Assembly (NCBI RefSeq): GCF_000173075.1
Contig: NZ_ABVL01000003.1
Span: 124,001 to 188,000, forward strand
Direction: 5' to 3'
DNA length: 64,000 nucleotides
From: Chthoniobacter flavus Ellin428
GTDB taxonomy: Bacteria > Verrucomicrobiota > Verrucomicrobiia > Chthoniobacterales > Chthoniobacteraceae
The notes beneath the pieces are model-generated. The model was not told where the DNA came from. It did not search any database and saw nothing but the letters and a program-made list of their open reading frames with translations. The position numbers and the translations under genes are program-made. Shown here piece by piece: positions 16,266 through 28,370 of the stretch (position 1 is its first letter; every line of letters starts with the position of its first letter).

Positions 16266-17875
16266 AAGCGGCCGCGGCTCTGACTAATGGATTGTGGCTC
16301 GGAGCGAGCACGGGCGCGTGGGTGCGCTATCAACGCGCCCTGACGCGGCCCGAATCGACCCAGCGCGACGTCCTTGCCCGACTCATCGCCATCAACGCGG
16401 ACAGCGCCTATGGACGCGCCCATGGTTTTGCAAAAGTGCGCAGTTACGAGGACTTTTGCCGGCGGGTGCCGATCGTGGACTACGACACGCTGGAGCCCTG
16501 GGTCACGCGGATCAGGGATGGTGAATCGAACGTTCTTACCGACGAACCCGTCGCCCGGCTCGTGCCGACCAGCGGCTCCAGTGGGGCGCGCAAACTCATC
16601 CCGTTTACCCGCGGGCTGCAACGTTCCTTCAACGCCGCCATCGGCGCATGGATGCTCGATCTCGTGCGGCAATATCCGTCGATCACATGGGGTCCGGCCT
16701 ACTGGTCCATCTCGCCCGCCATTTCGGCTGGCGCCGAGGAAAGTGCGGCCGTGCCGATCGGCTTCGACGATGACAGCGCTTATCTCGGTGGAATCCGCCA
16801 GCGATTGGTCGAGGCTACCTTCGCCGCCCCTTCGGCGCTGCGCCTGGCCGCGGACACCGATTCATTCCGTTACGCGACGCTCCTCTGTCTCCTCCGCCAA
16901 CCGGAGCTCCGGCTCATCTCCGTCTGGCATCCGTCGTTTCTCACACTGCTTTGGGATGCGCTCTCCAACGGGTGGAACGAGTTGGTGGCCGATGTGGCAT
17001 CCGGCGATTGCCAATGCCGGGACGCTTTCCCCGCGGAAGTGCAACCTCTCCTTGGTGCGACTCCATCGCCCAGGCGTGCGCGAGTCCTCGAAGCGGCTGG
17101 ACCTTCGGAAATAGCCAAACTCTGGCCGGGTCTTGAGGTCGTCAGTTGCTGGGGCGATGGCCAGGCCGGGCTGCCGTTCCGGGATTTGCAGAAGCGACAT
17201 CCGCACGTCGCCATCCAGGCGAAGGGGCTGCTCGCGACCGAGGCTTGTATCTCGATTCCTTTCGCCGGACGTCATCCGATCGCGATTACTTCCCACTTCT
17301 TCGAATTTGCGGACGCCCAGGGGAACACGTGTCTCGCGCACGCGTTGCGGGAAGGCGAAGTCTACACGGTGATCGTCACTACCGCGGGCGGCTTGTGGCG
17401 ATATCGCCTGGGCGATTTGGTGGAAGTCGACGGCTTTGTCGGGGCGACACCCTCGCTCCGCTTCCTTGGGCGGGAAGGCGGGATCTCGGATCTCTGCGGG
17501 GAAAAACTCGCCGAGCCATTCGTCACCCACGCGCTGGAAGAAGCCTGCCGCCGGTTCCATCTGGCGCCGCGCTTTGCCCTGCTCGCCCCCGAAGTCGGCG
17601 AAAATCAAAACCGCCATTACACTCTCTTTATCGAGGGCGATTTTCCCGCCGCGCTGCTTCCGCATTTGGATGCTCGGTTGCGCGACAATCCCCATTACGC
17701 CGTGTGCCGCGAACTCGGCCAGCTCAAGCCGGTCCACGGCTGCCGGATTGCCGCGGATGCTTATGAAATCTACTGTCGGGTGATGTCCGCCCCGGGTTCC
17801 CGGATCGGCGATATCAAACCGCGCATGCTCTCTACGCGCACCGATTGGCGGAGTCACTTCCGACGAAACGCTTGA
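16262..17875 (+). CDS. GH3-family acyl-acid ligase (acyl-adenylate forming)
   Basis: 537 residues from GTG 16262 (GTGA overlap with the previous stop). It has the GH3 layout: N-terminal helices with SAYGRAHGF and SYEDFCRRVPIVDYD, the adenylate-forming P-loop-like TSGSSGARKLIPFT, a late GGLWRYRLGDLVEV, and LGREGGISDLCGEKL. Plant GH3 enzymes adenylate hormone carboxylates and join them to amino acids; bacterial members are mostly uncharacterised. Here it is the terminal gene of the radical-SAM operon and the likeliest conjugating step, joining a carboxylate to an amine. Substrates are unknown. Confidence 0.9.
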   Translation: MKAAAALTNGLWLGASTGAWVRYQRALTRPESTQRDVLARLIAINADSAYGRAHGFAKVRSYEDFCRRVPIVDYDTLEPWVTRIRDGESNVLTDEPVARLVPTSGSSGARKLIPFTRGLQRSFNAAIGAWMLDLVRQYPSITWGPAYWSISPAISAGAEESAAVPIGFDDDSAYLGGIRQRLVEATFAAPSALRLAADTDSFRYATLLCLLRQPELRLISVWHPSFLTLLWDALSNGWNELVADVASGDCQCRDAFPAEVQPLLGATPSPRRARVLEAAGPSEIAKLWPGLEVVSCWGDGQAGLPFRDLQKRHPHVAIQAKGLLATEACISIPFAGRHPIAITSHFFEFADAQGNTCLAHALREGEVYTVIVTTAGGLWRYRLGDLVEVDGFVGATPSLRFLGREGGISDLCGEKLAEPFVTHALEEACRRFHLAPRFALLAPEVGENQNRHYTLFIEGDFPAALLPHLDARLRDNPHYAVCRELGQLKPVHGCRIAADAYEIYCRVMSAPGSRIGDIKPRMLSTRTDWRSHFRRNA

Positions 17876-17906
17876 TCCACCTGCCGCGCCGCGCACACTC
17901 GGCGGC

Positions 17907-19160
17907 ATGATGCCCCTCCCCTCCCGTCGCTCTTTTCTCCAAGGTCTCGCGGCCACTGCGCTCGCGCGCAGCCTGCAGGCGCAGGATGCCCTGAAGTATC
18001 CGCGGATTCGCGCGATCACCCGCGGGCCGAAGTTTCATTGGTTCGGGTATTACGACAAATTTCAGTTCGATCCGACTGGCCGCTTCGTGCTCGGCAACCA
18101 GGTCGATTTCGAAAGCCGCTCGCCCCAGCCGGAGGATAAGATCCAGGTCGGCATGGTGGACCTGCAGGACGGCGACAAATGGATCGAGCTCGGCGAAACG
18201 CACGCCTGGAACTGGCAGCAGGGTTGCATGTTGCAATGGCTGCCCGGCAGCGCGAACGAGGTGATGTGGAACGATCGCGAGGGCGATCACTTCGTCTGCC
18301 ACATCCTGAATGTGCAGACCGGTGCAAAACGCACGCTGCCCACCCCAGTCTACACCGTGAGCCCGGACGGACGCTGGGGACTCGCGCCCGATTTCCGGCG
18401 GCTGAACGATTGCCGCCCAGGCTACGGCTACGCGGGCATCCCGGACCCGAATCGCGACAAGCTCACGCCCGACGATGCGGGCATTTGGAAAATCGACATG
18501 AAGACCGGCGAGTCGAAGCTGCTCATCACCTTCGCCGAGATCGCCGCGGTGCCGTGGGAGATGGAAGGCGGCTATGGCAGGAACGCGAAGAATTGGTTTA
18601 ATCACCTGCTCTTCAATCAGGACGGCTCGCGCTTCATCTTCCTGCATCGCTGGCGCGCGGAAGACGAAAAGATTTCCACCTTCCACACGCGCATGTTCAC
18701 GGTGAATGCGGATGGCAGCGATCGTTACGTCATCGATCCGAGTGGCTTCACCTCACACTTCGTCTGGCGCGATCCGAAGCATGTCTTTCTCTACACTTAT
18801 CATCCCTCGCACCAGCAACGGTTCTATGTCTTTACCGATAAGACGCGCGAGTTCGAGGCCGTCGGGCCGGATGTCATGACGGTGAATGGACATAACACCT
18901 ATCTACCCGGGACGAACAATGAGTGGGTGCTGAACGACACTTATCCTGACAAGGCGAACCTCCAGCACGTGTTTCTCTATCACGTGCCCACGGGTCGCCG
19001 CGTGCCGCTGGCCGATCTGGAGAGCAAGCCGCCGTACCGCGGCGAGTGGCGCTGCGACACGCACCCGCGCAGCAGCCACGATGGGCACTTCGTCTGCGTC
19101 GACAGCGCACATGCGGGTGGAAGGCAGATGTACCTCATCGATGTGCGTGGGTTGGTTTAA
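17907..19160 (+). CDS. Tat-exported beta-propeller protein (oligogalacturonate-lyase-like)
   Basis: 417 residues with a twin-arginine signal (SRRSFLQGLAATALARS) and then a series of WD40/PD40-type blades: FDPTGRFVLGNQ, VSPDGRWGLAPDFRRLND, FNQDGSRFIFLHRW, VNADGSDRY. The C-terminus has CDTHPRSSHDGHFVCVDS, reminiscent of a metal-site blade in oligogalacturonate lyase-like propellers. Together with the pectate lyase at 30-32 kb this could point to polygalacturonan use, but catalysis is not established. It begins 31 bp after the GH3 stop and may be co-transcribed by read-through, though its function looks unrelated. Confidence 0.82.
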   Translation: MMPLPSRRSFLQGLAATALARSLQAQDALKYPRIRAITRGPKFHWFGYYDKFQFDPTGRFVLGNQVDFESRSPQPEDKIQVGMVDLQDGDKWIELGETHAWNWQQGCMLQWLPGSANEVMWNDREGDHFVCHILNVQTGAKRTLPTPVYTVSPDGRWGLAPDFRRLNDCRPGYGYAGIPDPNRDKLTPDDAGIWKIDMKTGESKLLITFAEIAAVPWEMEGGYGRNAKNWFNHLLFNQDGSRFIFLHRWRAEDEKISTFHTRMFTVNADGSDRYVIDPSGFTSHFVWRDPKHVFLYTYHPSHQQRFYVFTDKTREFEAVGPDVMTVNGHNTYLPGTNNEWVLNDTYPDKANLQHVFLYHVPTGRRVPLADLESKPPYRGEWRCDTHPRSSHDGHFVCVDSAHAGGRQMYLIDVRGLV

Positions 19161-19201
19161 AGCCGACCGGCGCGACTGATAAGTTAACGAATTACGCGAC
19201 A

Positions 19202-19507
19202 GCGTTTTGGAGCAACGCTGCTGCCTAAGCGTTACCCACATCTTTGCGCGGTGTTTAGACGTCGATACGGATAGCGCCTTGGGAGCGGCGACTTTCCAGT
19301 CGCCGACCGTAACAAACGCGCGGAGCGCCATCTTTGTGGCGTCGCTCCGCGACTCAGGGCGACTAGAAAGTCGCCCCTCCCAGTGCGCCGCAGCCGAATT
19401 CACCGCTGTCCCTAAACCGACCAAGGATGTGGGTAATGCTTAGGCCGCTGCGCCGCTTTGGGAGTCGCTCCTCGAAAGCGACGTAGCAGCGCCGCTTCCC
19501 AAAACGC
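19202..19507. repeat. multi-layer nested palindrome
   Basis: Four concentric or near-concentric pairs of inverted arms can be read: 19202-19222 with about 19485-19507 (imperfect); 19224-19242 with 19426-19444 (18 of 19); 19281-19304 with 19358-19381 (22 of 24); and 19319-19327 with 19343-19351 (perfect 9-mer). The stretch fills the gap between the propeller gene and the katG terminator and encodes nothing. It has the same architecture as 1832-2065 but different sequence. Confidence 0.78.
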
Positions 19508-19549
19508 AAGCGCCGGGTGCACGCGGTTCGGAATTCGCAAACTTCAGCC

Positions 19550-19600
19550 AAAAAAAAGAAAACCCGGGGCAGGCGCCTTCTATCGCGCCCGCCCCGGGGT
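19550..19600 (-). terminator. Rho-independent terminator of katG
   Basis: On the minus strand a GC-rich 16-bp stem (19585-19600 with 19562-19577, loop of 7) is followed by TTTCTTTTTTTT (plus-strand 19550-19561). It lies about 67 bp after the katG stop. Confidence 0.88.
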
Positions 19601-19667
19601 CTGAATTTTTAGCACGCTTCGGAGTCACTCACCAAGGGCGGCGACTCCATCAAAGCGCAGCCGGCCC

Positions 19668-22026
<2,359 letters not shown>

Positions 22027-22030
22027 GGAG

Positions 22031-22911
22031 ATGAATCAGCTTCGTTACGCCGTGGTGCCGTCGCCCGCGCGGGAAACTTCACCCGCGCCGCCGAGCAGTG
22101 CCGCGTCTCGCAGCCGTCGCTCAGCCAGCAGATTCAAAAACTGGAAGAGGAACTCGGGGAACGGCTCTTCGACCGGATGAAGCGGCAGACGAAACTCACG
22201 TCCTATGGCGAAGCCTTCGTGCGCCGCGCCGTCCGCATCCTCGAGGAAGCGGAAATGGCCCTGCGCGAAGCGACGGATGCGAAGAGCCTGCTCTCCGGCA
22301 TGCTCACGATCGGTGTCCTGCCGACCATCGCGCCCTACCTTTTGCCCGAGGCGATCAGCGCGTTTGCGCGAAAATATCCCGGTGTGGAGGTTGTGGTCCA
22401 GGAAGACACCACCGGGCATTTGCTCAAGCACCTCACGACTTACGAAATCGATTTCGCGATCGCCAGCAACCCGATCGAAGACAGCCGTTTTGAAATCCAG
22501 GAGTTGTTCGCCGAAGAATTGCTGCTCGCGCTGCCCGCCGGCCATCCTCTTGCCCGCAAGCGCACGGTGCCGGCTTCGGCTTTGAAAGGAGAACGGTTAA
22601 TCGTCATGCGGGAAGGACATTGCCTTGGCGACCAGGTGCTGGGCTTCTGTGAGCATCGCGAGATGAAGCCGACGGTGAGCTTTCGCAGCGCGCAATTGGA
22701 AACGATCTATGCGCTCGTCGCCGCCGGGTTGGGCCTGTCGCTGATTCCCGCGATGGCCGCTGCCACCGAACGCGCCAACGCGCTCGAACTGCGCTCCATC
22801 CAGGCCCCGCGTCCCGAGCGAAAAATCCTCGCTGTCTGGCCGAAGCAGCGTCCCCTCGGGCGCGCCGCCCGGGTGTTCCTCGACCTGATGTCCGCGCGAT
22901 CCAAAAGGTGA
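22031..22911 (+). pseudogene. oxyR: LysR-family peroxide sensor OxyR, one-base frameshift near the start
   Basis: OxyR is a redox-activated LysR-type regulator of peroxide defence. The HTH region reads GNFTRAAEQCRVSQPSLSQQ, and the sensor domain has the redox pair in EGHCLGDQVLGFC, the same C-x8-C spacing as E. coli Cys199/Cys208. The natural start is ATG 22031 (MNQLRYAV), but after about ten codons the frame shifts: restoring one base near 22058 (gtggtg-ccgtcgcc) joins the start to the rest. Everything after it is intact, so a sequencing or assembly error is likelier than true loss. It sits opposite katG. Confidence 0.88.
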
Positions 22912-22985
22912 TTGGCGGCGCGCGTTTCTCGGTAGAGGACAACACTGCATTGCGGGGACAAATCCGTTCTGCCTACCATTCCACC

Positions 22986-24404
22986 ATGCTTGGCAGTCGG
23001 CTTTTCACGGAACTTAATGCGCGGTTCTTTCGCATCCTTACGGGGCCGAACGCGCGCTTGTACATCGACGCGCTCGATGCCGTGGAGCGGGAAATGCCGA
23101 GCCGTGGCGATGCGCTCGAATACGCCGAAACCCTGGCCATCATCGATGGCGTCCTCGAAAATCGCCAGCTCGAGCCGGAAGAAGACCCCGAACCTGCGGA
23201 CCCGGCGCAGCCATCCAGCATCATTTATCGACGGCTGCTGGCGGCCGGTTGGCTGGAGGAAGAAAAGCATTCCGACTACCGGCGCCTGGTCTTTCTCGAT
23301 CCGGCCGCGCAGACCTTGCTGGAAGCATTCCGGACCATCATCAGCCAAAGTGTCGCCTCTTTCACCGGTCGCCTGCGACTGGTCTGCGACCGGTTGGCCG
23401 AGCTGCGAGCGCCGCATTCCCGCATGGAGTTGATCTGGGAGGAGTTGAAAGCCTGCCTGGCCCAGACGCGTTCCGGCTTGCGCGAATTGCGGCTCATTCG
23501 CAAGCAGGTGGAACGCTACGCGCAACGGCAATTGAAGGCGGTCACCATCTCGGAAGCGCTGGACCTCATCTACAATGAGTTTTCGCAGCTCATCACCCAG
23601 CGCTGTTACCGGGAGTTGATCCACGCCCGGCTGCCGGAGCGGCTGCGGGAAGCCATGGCCGGTCTCGCCGAACTCGAGCAGGATGATCTCGCCCTGCAAC
23701 GGCTGCGCGAAGACTTTGTGCGCACCCAGCCCGACGTGGACGCCGGCCGCGCCATGACGGAAATCGTGAATACGATCGAAGCGCTCTCCTTTGCGCTCGG
23801 CGATGTCGAACCCACGGCCGATCGCGTGGATACGAGTACGGCGGACTTCGCGCGGCGCTCGCGCTCCCGCATTCGCTATATCCAGGATGTGGGTTCGGCG
23901 CGGCGCCAGCAGGTGAAGACCATTTTCGATTACGTGCGCGAGCATTTGCCCACCACCCGGCTGGCCGATCTGGAGGAAAAGATCGCGCTACCCGCCTTGG
24001 CGATCGCCGATACCGGGCTGCTCGGCGTCGCTTCGTTGCGCGCGCGCCGCGAGGTCGCTCCCCGGGTCCGCCGCCGGCCGGTAGTCGCGGAATTGACGGA
24101 AGCGGATCGGGAGGAAAGTCTGCGCGAGATGCAAAGCAACCTGCGCAACGCGCTCCGCCTCGATCGGGCCAATCATTTCGTGGAGCGCCACGATCTGGCC
24201 TCCGGTCAGCGGATCCGCTCCAGCGAAATGAAAATCCAATCCGAGGACGACATTCTCGACGTGATCTCCTGTCTTGTCTTTGCGCCGGCGGGCAGCACCA
24301 ACTATCGCCTCACCACCGATCGGCAAGCCGACCCCTCGGCGCCGGTCGCTTTTGACGCGAAGGCCGGTTTCGAGATCGAACGGTTTGAAATCGAACGCAA
24401 ATGA
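22986..24404 (+). CDS. jetA: Wadjet defence protein JetA (kleisin-like)
   Basis: 472 residues from ATG 22986, first gene of a four-gene Wadjet cluster. It begins with SRLFTELNARFFRILTGPNA, typical of the JetA/MukF-like group, with an N-terminal winged-helix region (IYRRLLAAGWLEEE), a long helical middle and a C-terminal acidic-basic tail. In Wadjet the JetA kleisin links the SMC-like JetC dimer and JetB, forming the loop-extruding complex that recognises small circular plasmids. It overlaps jetB by four bases. It lies 75 bp downstream of oxyR with no obvious terminator between them. Confidence 0.88.
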   Translation: MLGSRLFTELNARFFRILTGPNARLYIDALDAVEREMPSRGDALEYAETLAIIDGVLENRQLEPEEDPEPADPAQPSSIIYRRLLAAGWLEEEKHSDYRRLVFLDPAAQTLLEAFRTIISQSVASFTGRLRLVCDRLAELRAPHSRMELIWEELKACLAQTRSGLRELRLIRKQVERYAQRQLKAVTISEALDLIYNEFSQLITQRCYRELIHARLPERLREAMAGLAELEQDDLALQRLREDFVRTQPDVDAGRAMTEIVNTIEALSFALGDVEPTADRVDTSTADFARRSRSRIRYIQDVGSARRQQVKTIFDYVREHLPTTRLADLEEKIALPALAIADTGLLGVASLRARREVAPRVRRRPVVAELTEADREESLREMQSNLRNALRLDRANHFVERHDLASGQRIRSSEMKIQSEDDILDVISCLVFAPAGSTNYRLTTDRQADPSAPVAFDAKAGFEIERFEIERK

Positions 24405-25027
24405 TCGAAGAGCTGCCATCTGCCCCGTTGCTGGGGAAGTTTCTCCCAGAGCTATCCGACTCGGATCGCGAGCAACTCCGCGCCACGGTCAGCGAGCTAT
24501 TCTCCCGCCAGGCGATCCTGCGCGATCTGCCCGGCGACCGTGAGCTCTACGACTGGGGCCGGACGCACTTCACGTGGGTGCGCGAAGTCTGCTCGCTCAT
24601 CGGCTTCGACGTGGTCCTCAACGAAGACGACCAAATGCTTTACGCGCTGCCGTGCGAACGAACGACCTTGCGGCGCTTGCGCGCAGAGTGGACGCTGGTG
24701 CTGCTCAGCCTGTGGTACGATTTCGATGTGCAGCTTCGCGCCGAGGGAGCGCCCGTCATCTTTACGGTGGAAACGTTTAATGAATCCTTGAAAACCAAGC
24801 TCGGTGACCGGCAGCCGACGATCTCCGCGTTGCGGGAAATCCTCGCCTTCTTTGCCTCGCGCAAACTCGTGCGGATGGAGTACGCGGACGAATTTCATCG
24901 TTCGCGGATCGAGGTGTTGCCGACGATTCGCTTCGTGTTGCCCTTCGGCGAAATTGAAAAGGTGGCGACGATGCTTTCCGAGCTGATGCACGGCCCCACG
25001 GAGGAGGCGGAGGCGGAGCATGGCTAG
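24401..25027 (+). CDS. jetB: Wadjet defence protein JetB (kite-like, DUF4194)
   Basis: A 208-residue protein with the winged-helix character of the KITE subunits (MukE/ScpB-like): LYDWGRTHFTWVREVCSLIG, RTTLRRLRAEWTLVLLSLWYD, and the closing helix-strand IRFVLPFGEIEKVATMLSEL. It bridges JetA and JetC in the Wadjet core complex. It starts inside the jetA stop (ATGA), and its last eight bases overlap jetC, a sign of fixed stoichiometry by coupled translation. Confidence 0.88.
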   Translation: MIEELPSAPLLGKFLPELSDSDREQLRATVSELFSRQAILRDLPGDRELYDWGRTHFTWVREVCSLIGFDVVLNEDDQMLYALPCERTTLRRLRAEWTLVLLSLWYDFDVQLRAEGAPVIFTVETFNESLKTKLGDRQPTISALREILAFFASRKLVRMEYADEFHRSRIEVLPTIRFVLPFGEIEKVATMLSELMHGPTEEAEAEHG

Positions 25028-28000
25028 TCGTTGCATTCGTCTCACCCGCGCGCACGCCATCCAGTGGTTTGGTTACTGCGACACCTTCGATGTGCACGGG
25101 AATATCCTCATCGCCGGCCGCACCGGCGCCGGCAAATCGGTGCTGATGGATTTGCTGCAGTTGGTCATCATCGGTGACCAGCGCGCGCGGTACAACGCCG
25201 CGAGCGATGGGCGCGGCCAAACCTCGGGCCGTGACAAGAAGAGCTATTGCCTCTGCGACACGCAGGAGGATGTGAATGGCGTCCCGCAGTTTGCCCGCGA
25301 GGGCGGCATCACTTATATCGCGCTGGAGTTCACCTGGCCGGACGGTGAGACGTGCGAAACCTGGGGCATGCGTATCGAGTACGCGGACACCGAGACGCAA
25401 ACTCCGGAGGAAGAATTCTTCCGCATTCCGGCGCGGCTGGAACGCAGCGATTTCGTGACCGCCGATGGCTTCGCCCTGGAGCTCGACGGCTTCCGCCTGC
25501 TGCTGAAAAAACACGACGGCGAGACCTATCGCAACGTCACCGAATATCGAAAGCGCCTGGCGGATCACCTGAACTTTCACCGCGAGACCGTCGACTTCCT
25601 GATGCCCTCGGCGATGTCCTTCGCCTTTCTGCCGAAGTTCGACGAGTTCTGCCGCCGTTACATTCTGCAGGCCGAGGATATCAAAACCGAGCCCGTGCGG
25701 CAGAGCTATGCGAGTTATCTCAGCATCACCGCGGACCTGGCCAAGCTCCGCGACAAGCGGGATCGCCTGGAACGCGTGGTCAGCACCCAGCAGGAGTTGG
25801 AAGACGCCACGCGAGACAGCGACGTCTATCGTTTCCTCGAGGCGGAATTCCGCCGCGAGGCGGCCCGCGCGGAAAATACCGAGCTCGAGAAAAAGCTGGC
25901 GGAGATCGATCGGCGCCAGGCCCGGCAACGGGAGGAGTACGATTCGGTGATCGAGACTTTTGCCACGAAAACGCAGGACCTCGAATCGCTCAAAAATCTC
26001 TTTCGCGACGAAGGCGGAACGCTGCTCCTGGAGCTGGCGGATCGAATCAGAGCGGCCACGGCAAAGATCGAGCAGCTACAGCGGATCGGCAAAACGGTGG
26101 AGGAAGAAAAAGCGCGGCGCCTCCGCCTGGCGACGGCGTTTCAAAAAGAAGCGGCCGCCTTCCTTGCGGAGCGGAACAGCGGCAAGACCGCCGAGCTGGA
26201 GCACGCGCTGACGATCTTGCGCGAGGCGCGGCCGGATGATTTGAAATCCGCCCTGCACCAGTTGGCCCTGGCGATCCGCGGTGTGGCCGAGCGACTCCGC
26301 ACGTCGATCAAGGGCGAGAGCGAGACCTATCAAAAGACGAAAGGCGAACTGCAGGGCCTTCAGGAACAGCTACGCAACCTGGACTTCAACCGCATCGTCC
26401 CCTCACCGCTGCTCGATGAGTTGAACAAGCGGCTGCCGCGGCGCGGACGGGAGAACCCGGCTCGGCAGCTCCGGGAATTGTGCGAGGTGAACGACGAGGA
26501 TTGGCGTCCCGCCGTCGAACTCGCCTTTGCGCGCAAGTTCGCGATCGTCGTCCATCGCGACGACTACGGCGAGGCGCTGCGCATCTACAAAGACTTCCCG
26601 CAGGACAGCGAACGCGAATCGCTCGTCGATCCCGAGCGCGCCCTCGCCCGGCAATCCACCGCCCGCGAAAACTCCCTCGCGCGGAAACTCGAATGCGCCG
26701 ACCCCGTAGCGCGCGCCGTGGTGGACGAACTCTTCGGCAATGTTATCTGCGTCGATGGCCTCGATGATTTGCGCAAGCATCCGGACGCGATCATGCGCGA
26801 CGGCTTCCGCCTGCGCGGGCTTTTCGCCGAACGGCCGCGGCGCTACGACCAGCGCCCATGCATCGGTAGCAAAGGTCTCGACCGGCTAAAGGCGCACCTT
26901 TCGGCGCGAGCGGATGAATGCTCCGCCCGCCTGCGTCACATCGAACCATTGCTAGCTCGGGAGGCGAAACTCGAGAGCTCGATCAGCGAGCACCGCCTGG
27001 ATTCCGAAAATATCGAGGCCGACCTCGCGGCGGCGAAACAACTGGGTGAGCTGGAAACGGAACGCGCCCGGCTCATCCAGCGCAATACCGATGCCACCAC
27101 TCCGGCGCTCGAAGAGCGGATGGAGACGATCACCCGCCTGGACAACGAATTGAAGGTCCTCGACCGACGCCGTCTCGATCTTCATGGCCGCCTGCAGTCG
27201 AGCGAACGCGGCGATGCCGAGACCAAACTCGAGGACGCGCGGGGAACCCGGGACCGCGCGGAAAAAACCTACGATGCCGTCGTCGGTGAAGTCGGCGAAA
27301 AGCTGGTCATTGCCCGCTGCGACGAGTTGCGCACGCAATTGCGCAACGATTGCGGGGCGGACTCCATCGCGGCAGCCCGCGCCGGCCAGCGTCGCAGTGA
27401 ACTCGATGCCAGACTGCCCGGTATCGCGGATCGACTCGTGTTGCTCCGGCAGGGCTTGGTGGACCAGCATCCCGAGCTGCGTGCCGAGCCGGACTTTGAC
27501 CCGCAGACCAAGTGGAATCCGTCTTATCAAAACCTCCTGGAACGAATCCGGGTAAAAGACATGGAGGAACGCGAGCAGCAGGCGCGGGAGGAAGAGCAGC
27601 GCTGGCAGGACCTTTTCCGCACCACGGTCGCGGCGCGGCTGGCCAGCGCAATTCGCGATGTGCGCAAGACGATCGGCGACCTGAATCTGCAACTGCGCAA
27701 ACCGATCGGCGACAGCCAGTATCACATCAAGGTCGACGACAATCCGGCGCGCGAATTCCAGGAGTACCGGCGCGTGCTCGACGCCTGCGCGTTGACTCTG
27801 GATGGCGAATCGATCTTCGCCTCGCTCGAAGCCGACACGCGCAATGCCGTGGAGCACGTCTTCCGCGCGCTGGTCAACGAACCGGAAGGCAAGCTCGCGC
27901 AGGCGTTCCTCGATTACCGCAGTTATTTTCGTTACGACATGGAAGTCAGCGATCCGCGCCGGCCCGAGCTGCCGCCGAAGAGTCTCAATCGCCACGCCGA

Positions 28001-28370
28001 TAAATTCAGCGGCGGGGAAAAGCAGACGCCCTTTTACATCTCCATCCTCGCTTGCTACCTGCGCGCCTACAAACGGCACCTTCCCCAGCGCTACACCGAG
28101 CCATCGCTGGGACTGGTGCCGATCGATGAGGCCTTTTCCAAGATGTCCGGCGAGCGCATCACGGATGCGATCAAGGCACTGCGCGACGTCGATCTGCAGG
28201 GCATTCTTTCCATGTCGAGCGGCAACTGGCCGTACGCGATCAGTGAATGCGACCAGGTGCTGGCCGTGCACCAGCGGGAGAGCTTTGCCAATGGCCGCAA
28301 GCAGATCCGCAACATCGCTGCGCTGCTCAATCGCCAACAGGCGCTCGAGCGTTCGAAGGACTGGACATGA
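25020..28370 (+). CDS. jetC: Wadjet SMC-like ATPase JetC
   Basis: 1116 residues. Walker A GRTGAGKS is at residues 33-40; long coiled-coil arms run from about 230 to 500 and 640 to 900 around a hinge-like globular part; the ABC signature SGGEKQT is near 997 and Walker B LVPIDEAF near 1035, followed by the D-loop region SKMSG. This is the loop-extruding motor of the Wadjet complex, resembling MukB. It overlaps jetB at the start and jetD at the stop. All nucleotide-binding motifs are intact, so the system looks functional. Confidence 0.93.
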   Translation: MASRCIRLTRAHAIQWFGYCDTFDVHGNILIAGRTGAGKSVLMDLLQLVIIGDQRARYNAASDGRGQTSGRDKKSYCLCDTQEDVNGVPQFAREGGITYIALEFTWPDGETCETWGMRIEYADTETQTPEEEFFRIPARLERSDFVTADGFALELDGFRLLLKKHDGETYRNVTEYRKRLADHLNFHRETVDFLMPSAMSFAFLPKFDEFCRRYILQAEDIKTEPVRQSYASYLSITADLAKLRDKRDRLERVVSTQQELEDATRDSDVYRFLEAEFRREAARAENTELEKKLAEIDRRQARQREEYDSVIETFATKTQDLESLKNLFRDEGGTLLLELADRIRAATAKIEQLQRIGKTVEEEKARRLRLATAFQKEAAAFLAERNSGKTAELEHALTILREARPDDLKSALHQLALAIRGVAERLRTSIKGESETYQKTKGELQGLQEQLRNLDFNRIVPSPLLDELNKRLPRRGRENPARQLRELCEVNDEDWRPAVELAFARKFAIVVHRDDYGEALRIYKDFPQDSERESLVDPERALARQSTARENSLARKLECADPVARAVVDELFGNVICVDGLDDLRKHPDAIMRDGFRLRGLFAERPRRYDQRPCIGSKGLDRLKAHLSARADECSARLRHIEPLLAREAKLESSISEHRLDSENIEADLAAAKQLGELETERARLIQRNTDATTPALEERMETITRLDNELKVLDRRRLDLHGRLQSSERGDAETKLEDARGTRDRAEKTYDAVVGEVGEKLVIARCDELRTQLRNDCGADSIAAARAGQRRSELDARLPGIADRLVLLRQGLVDQHPELRAEPDFDPQTKWNPSYQNLLERIRVKDMEEREQQAREEEQRWQDLFRTTVAARLASAIRDVRKTIGDLNLQLRKPIGDSQYHIKVDDNPAREFQEYRRVLDACALTLDGESIFASLEADTRNAVEHVFRALVNEPEGKLAQAFLDYRSYFRYDMEVSDPRRPELPPKSLNRHADKFSGGEKQTPFYISILACYLRAYKRHLPQRYTEPSLGLVPIDEAFSKMSGERITDAIKALRDVDLQGILSMSSGNWPYAISECDQVLAVHQRESFANGRKQIRNIAALLNRQQALERSKDWT

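Noticed and set aside
22908..22985. upstream extension of JetA to 22908
   Set aside because: The added residues have no JetA similarity; the family starts with SRLFTELNARFF just after ATG 22986.
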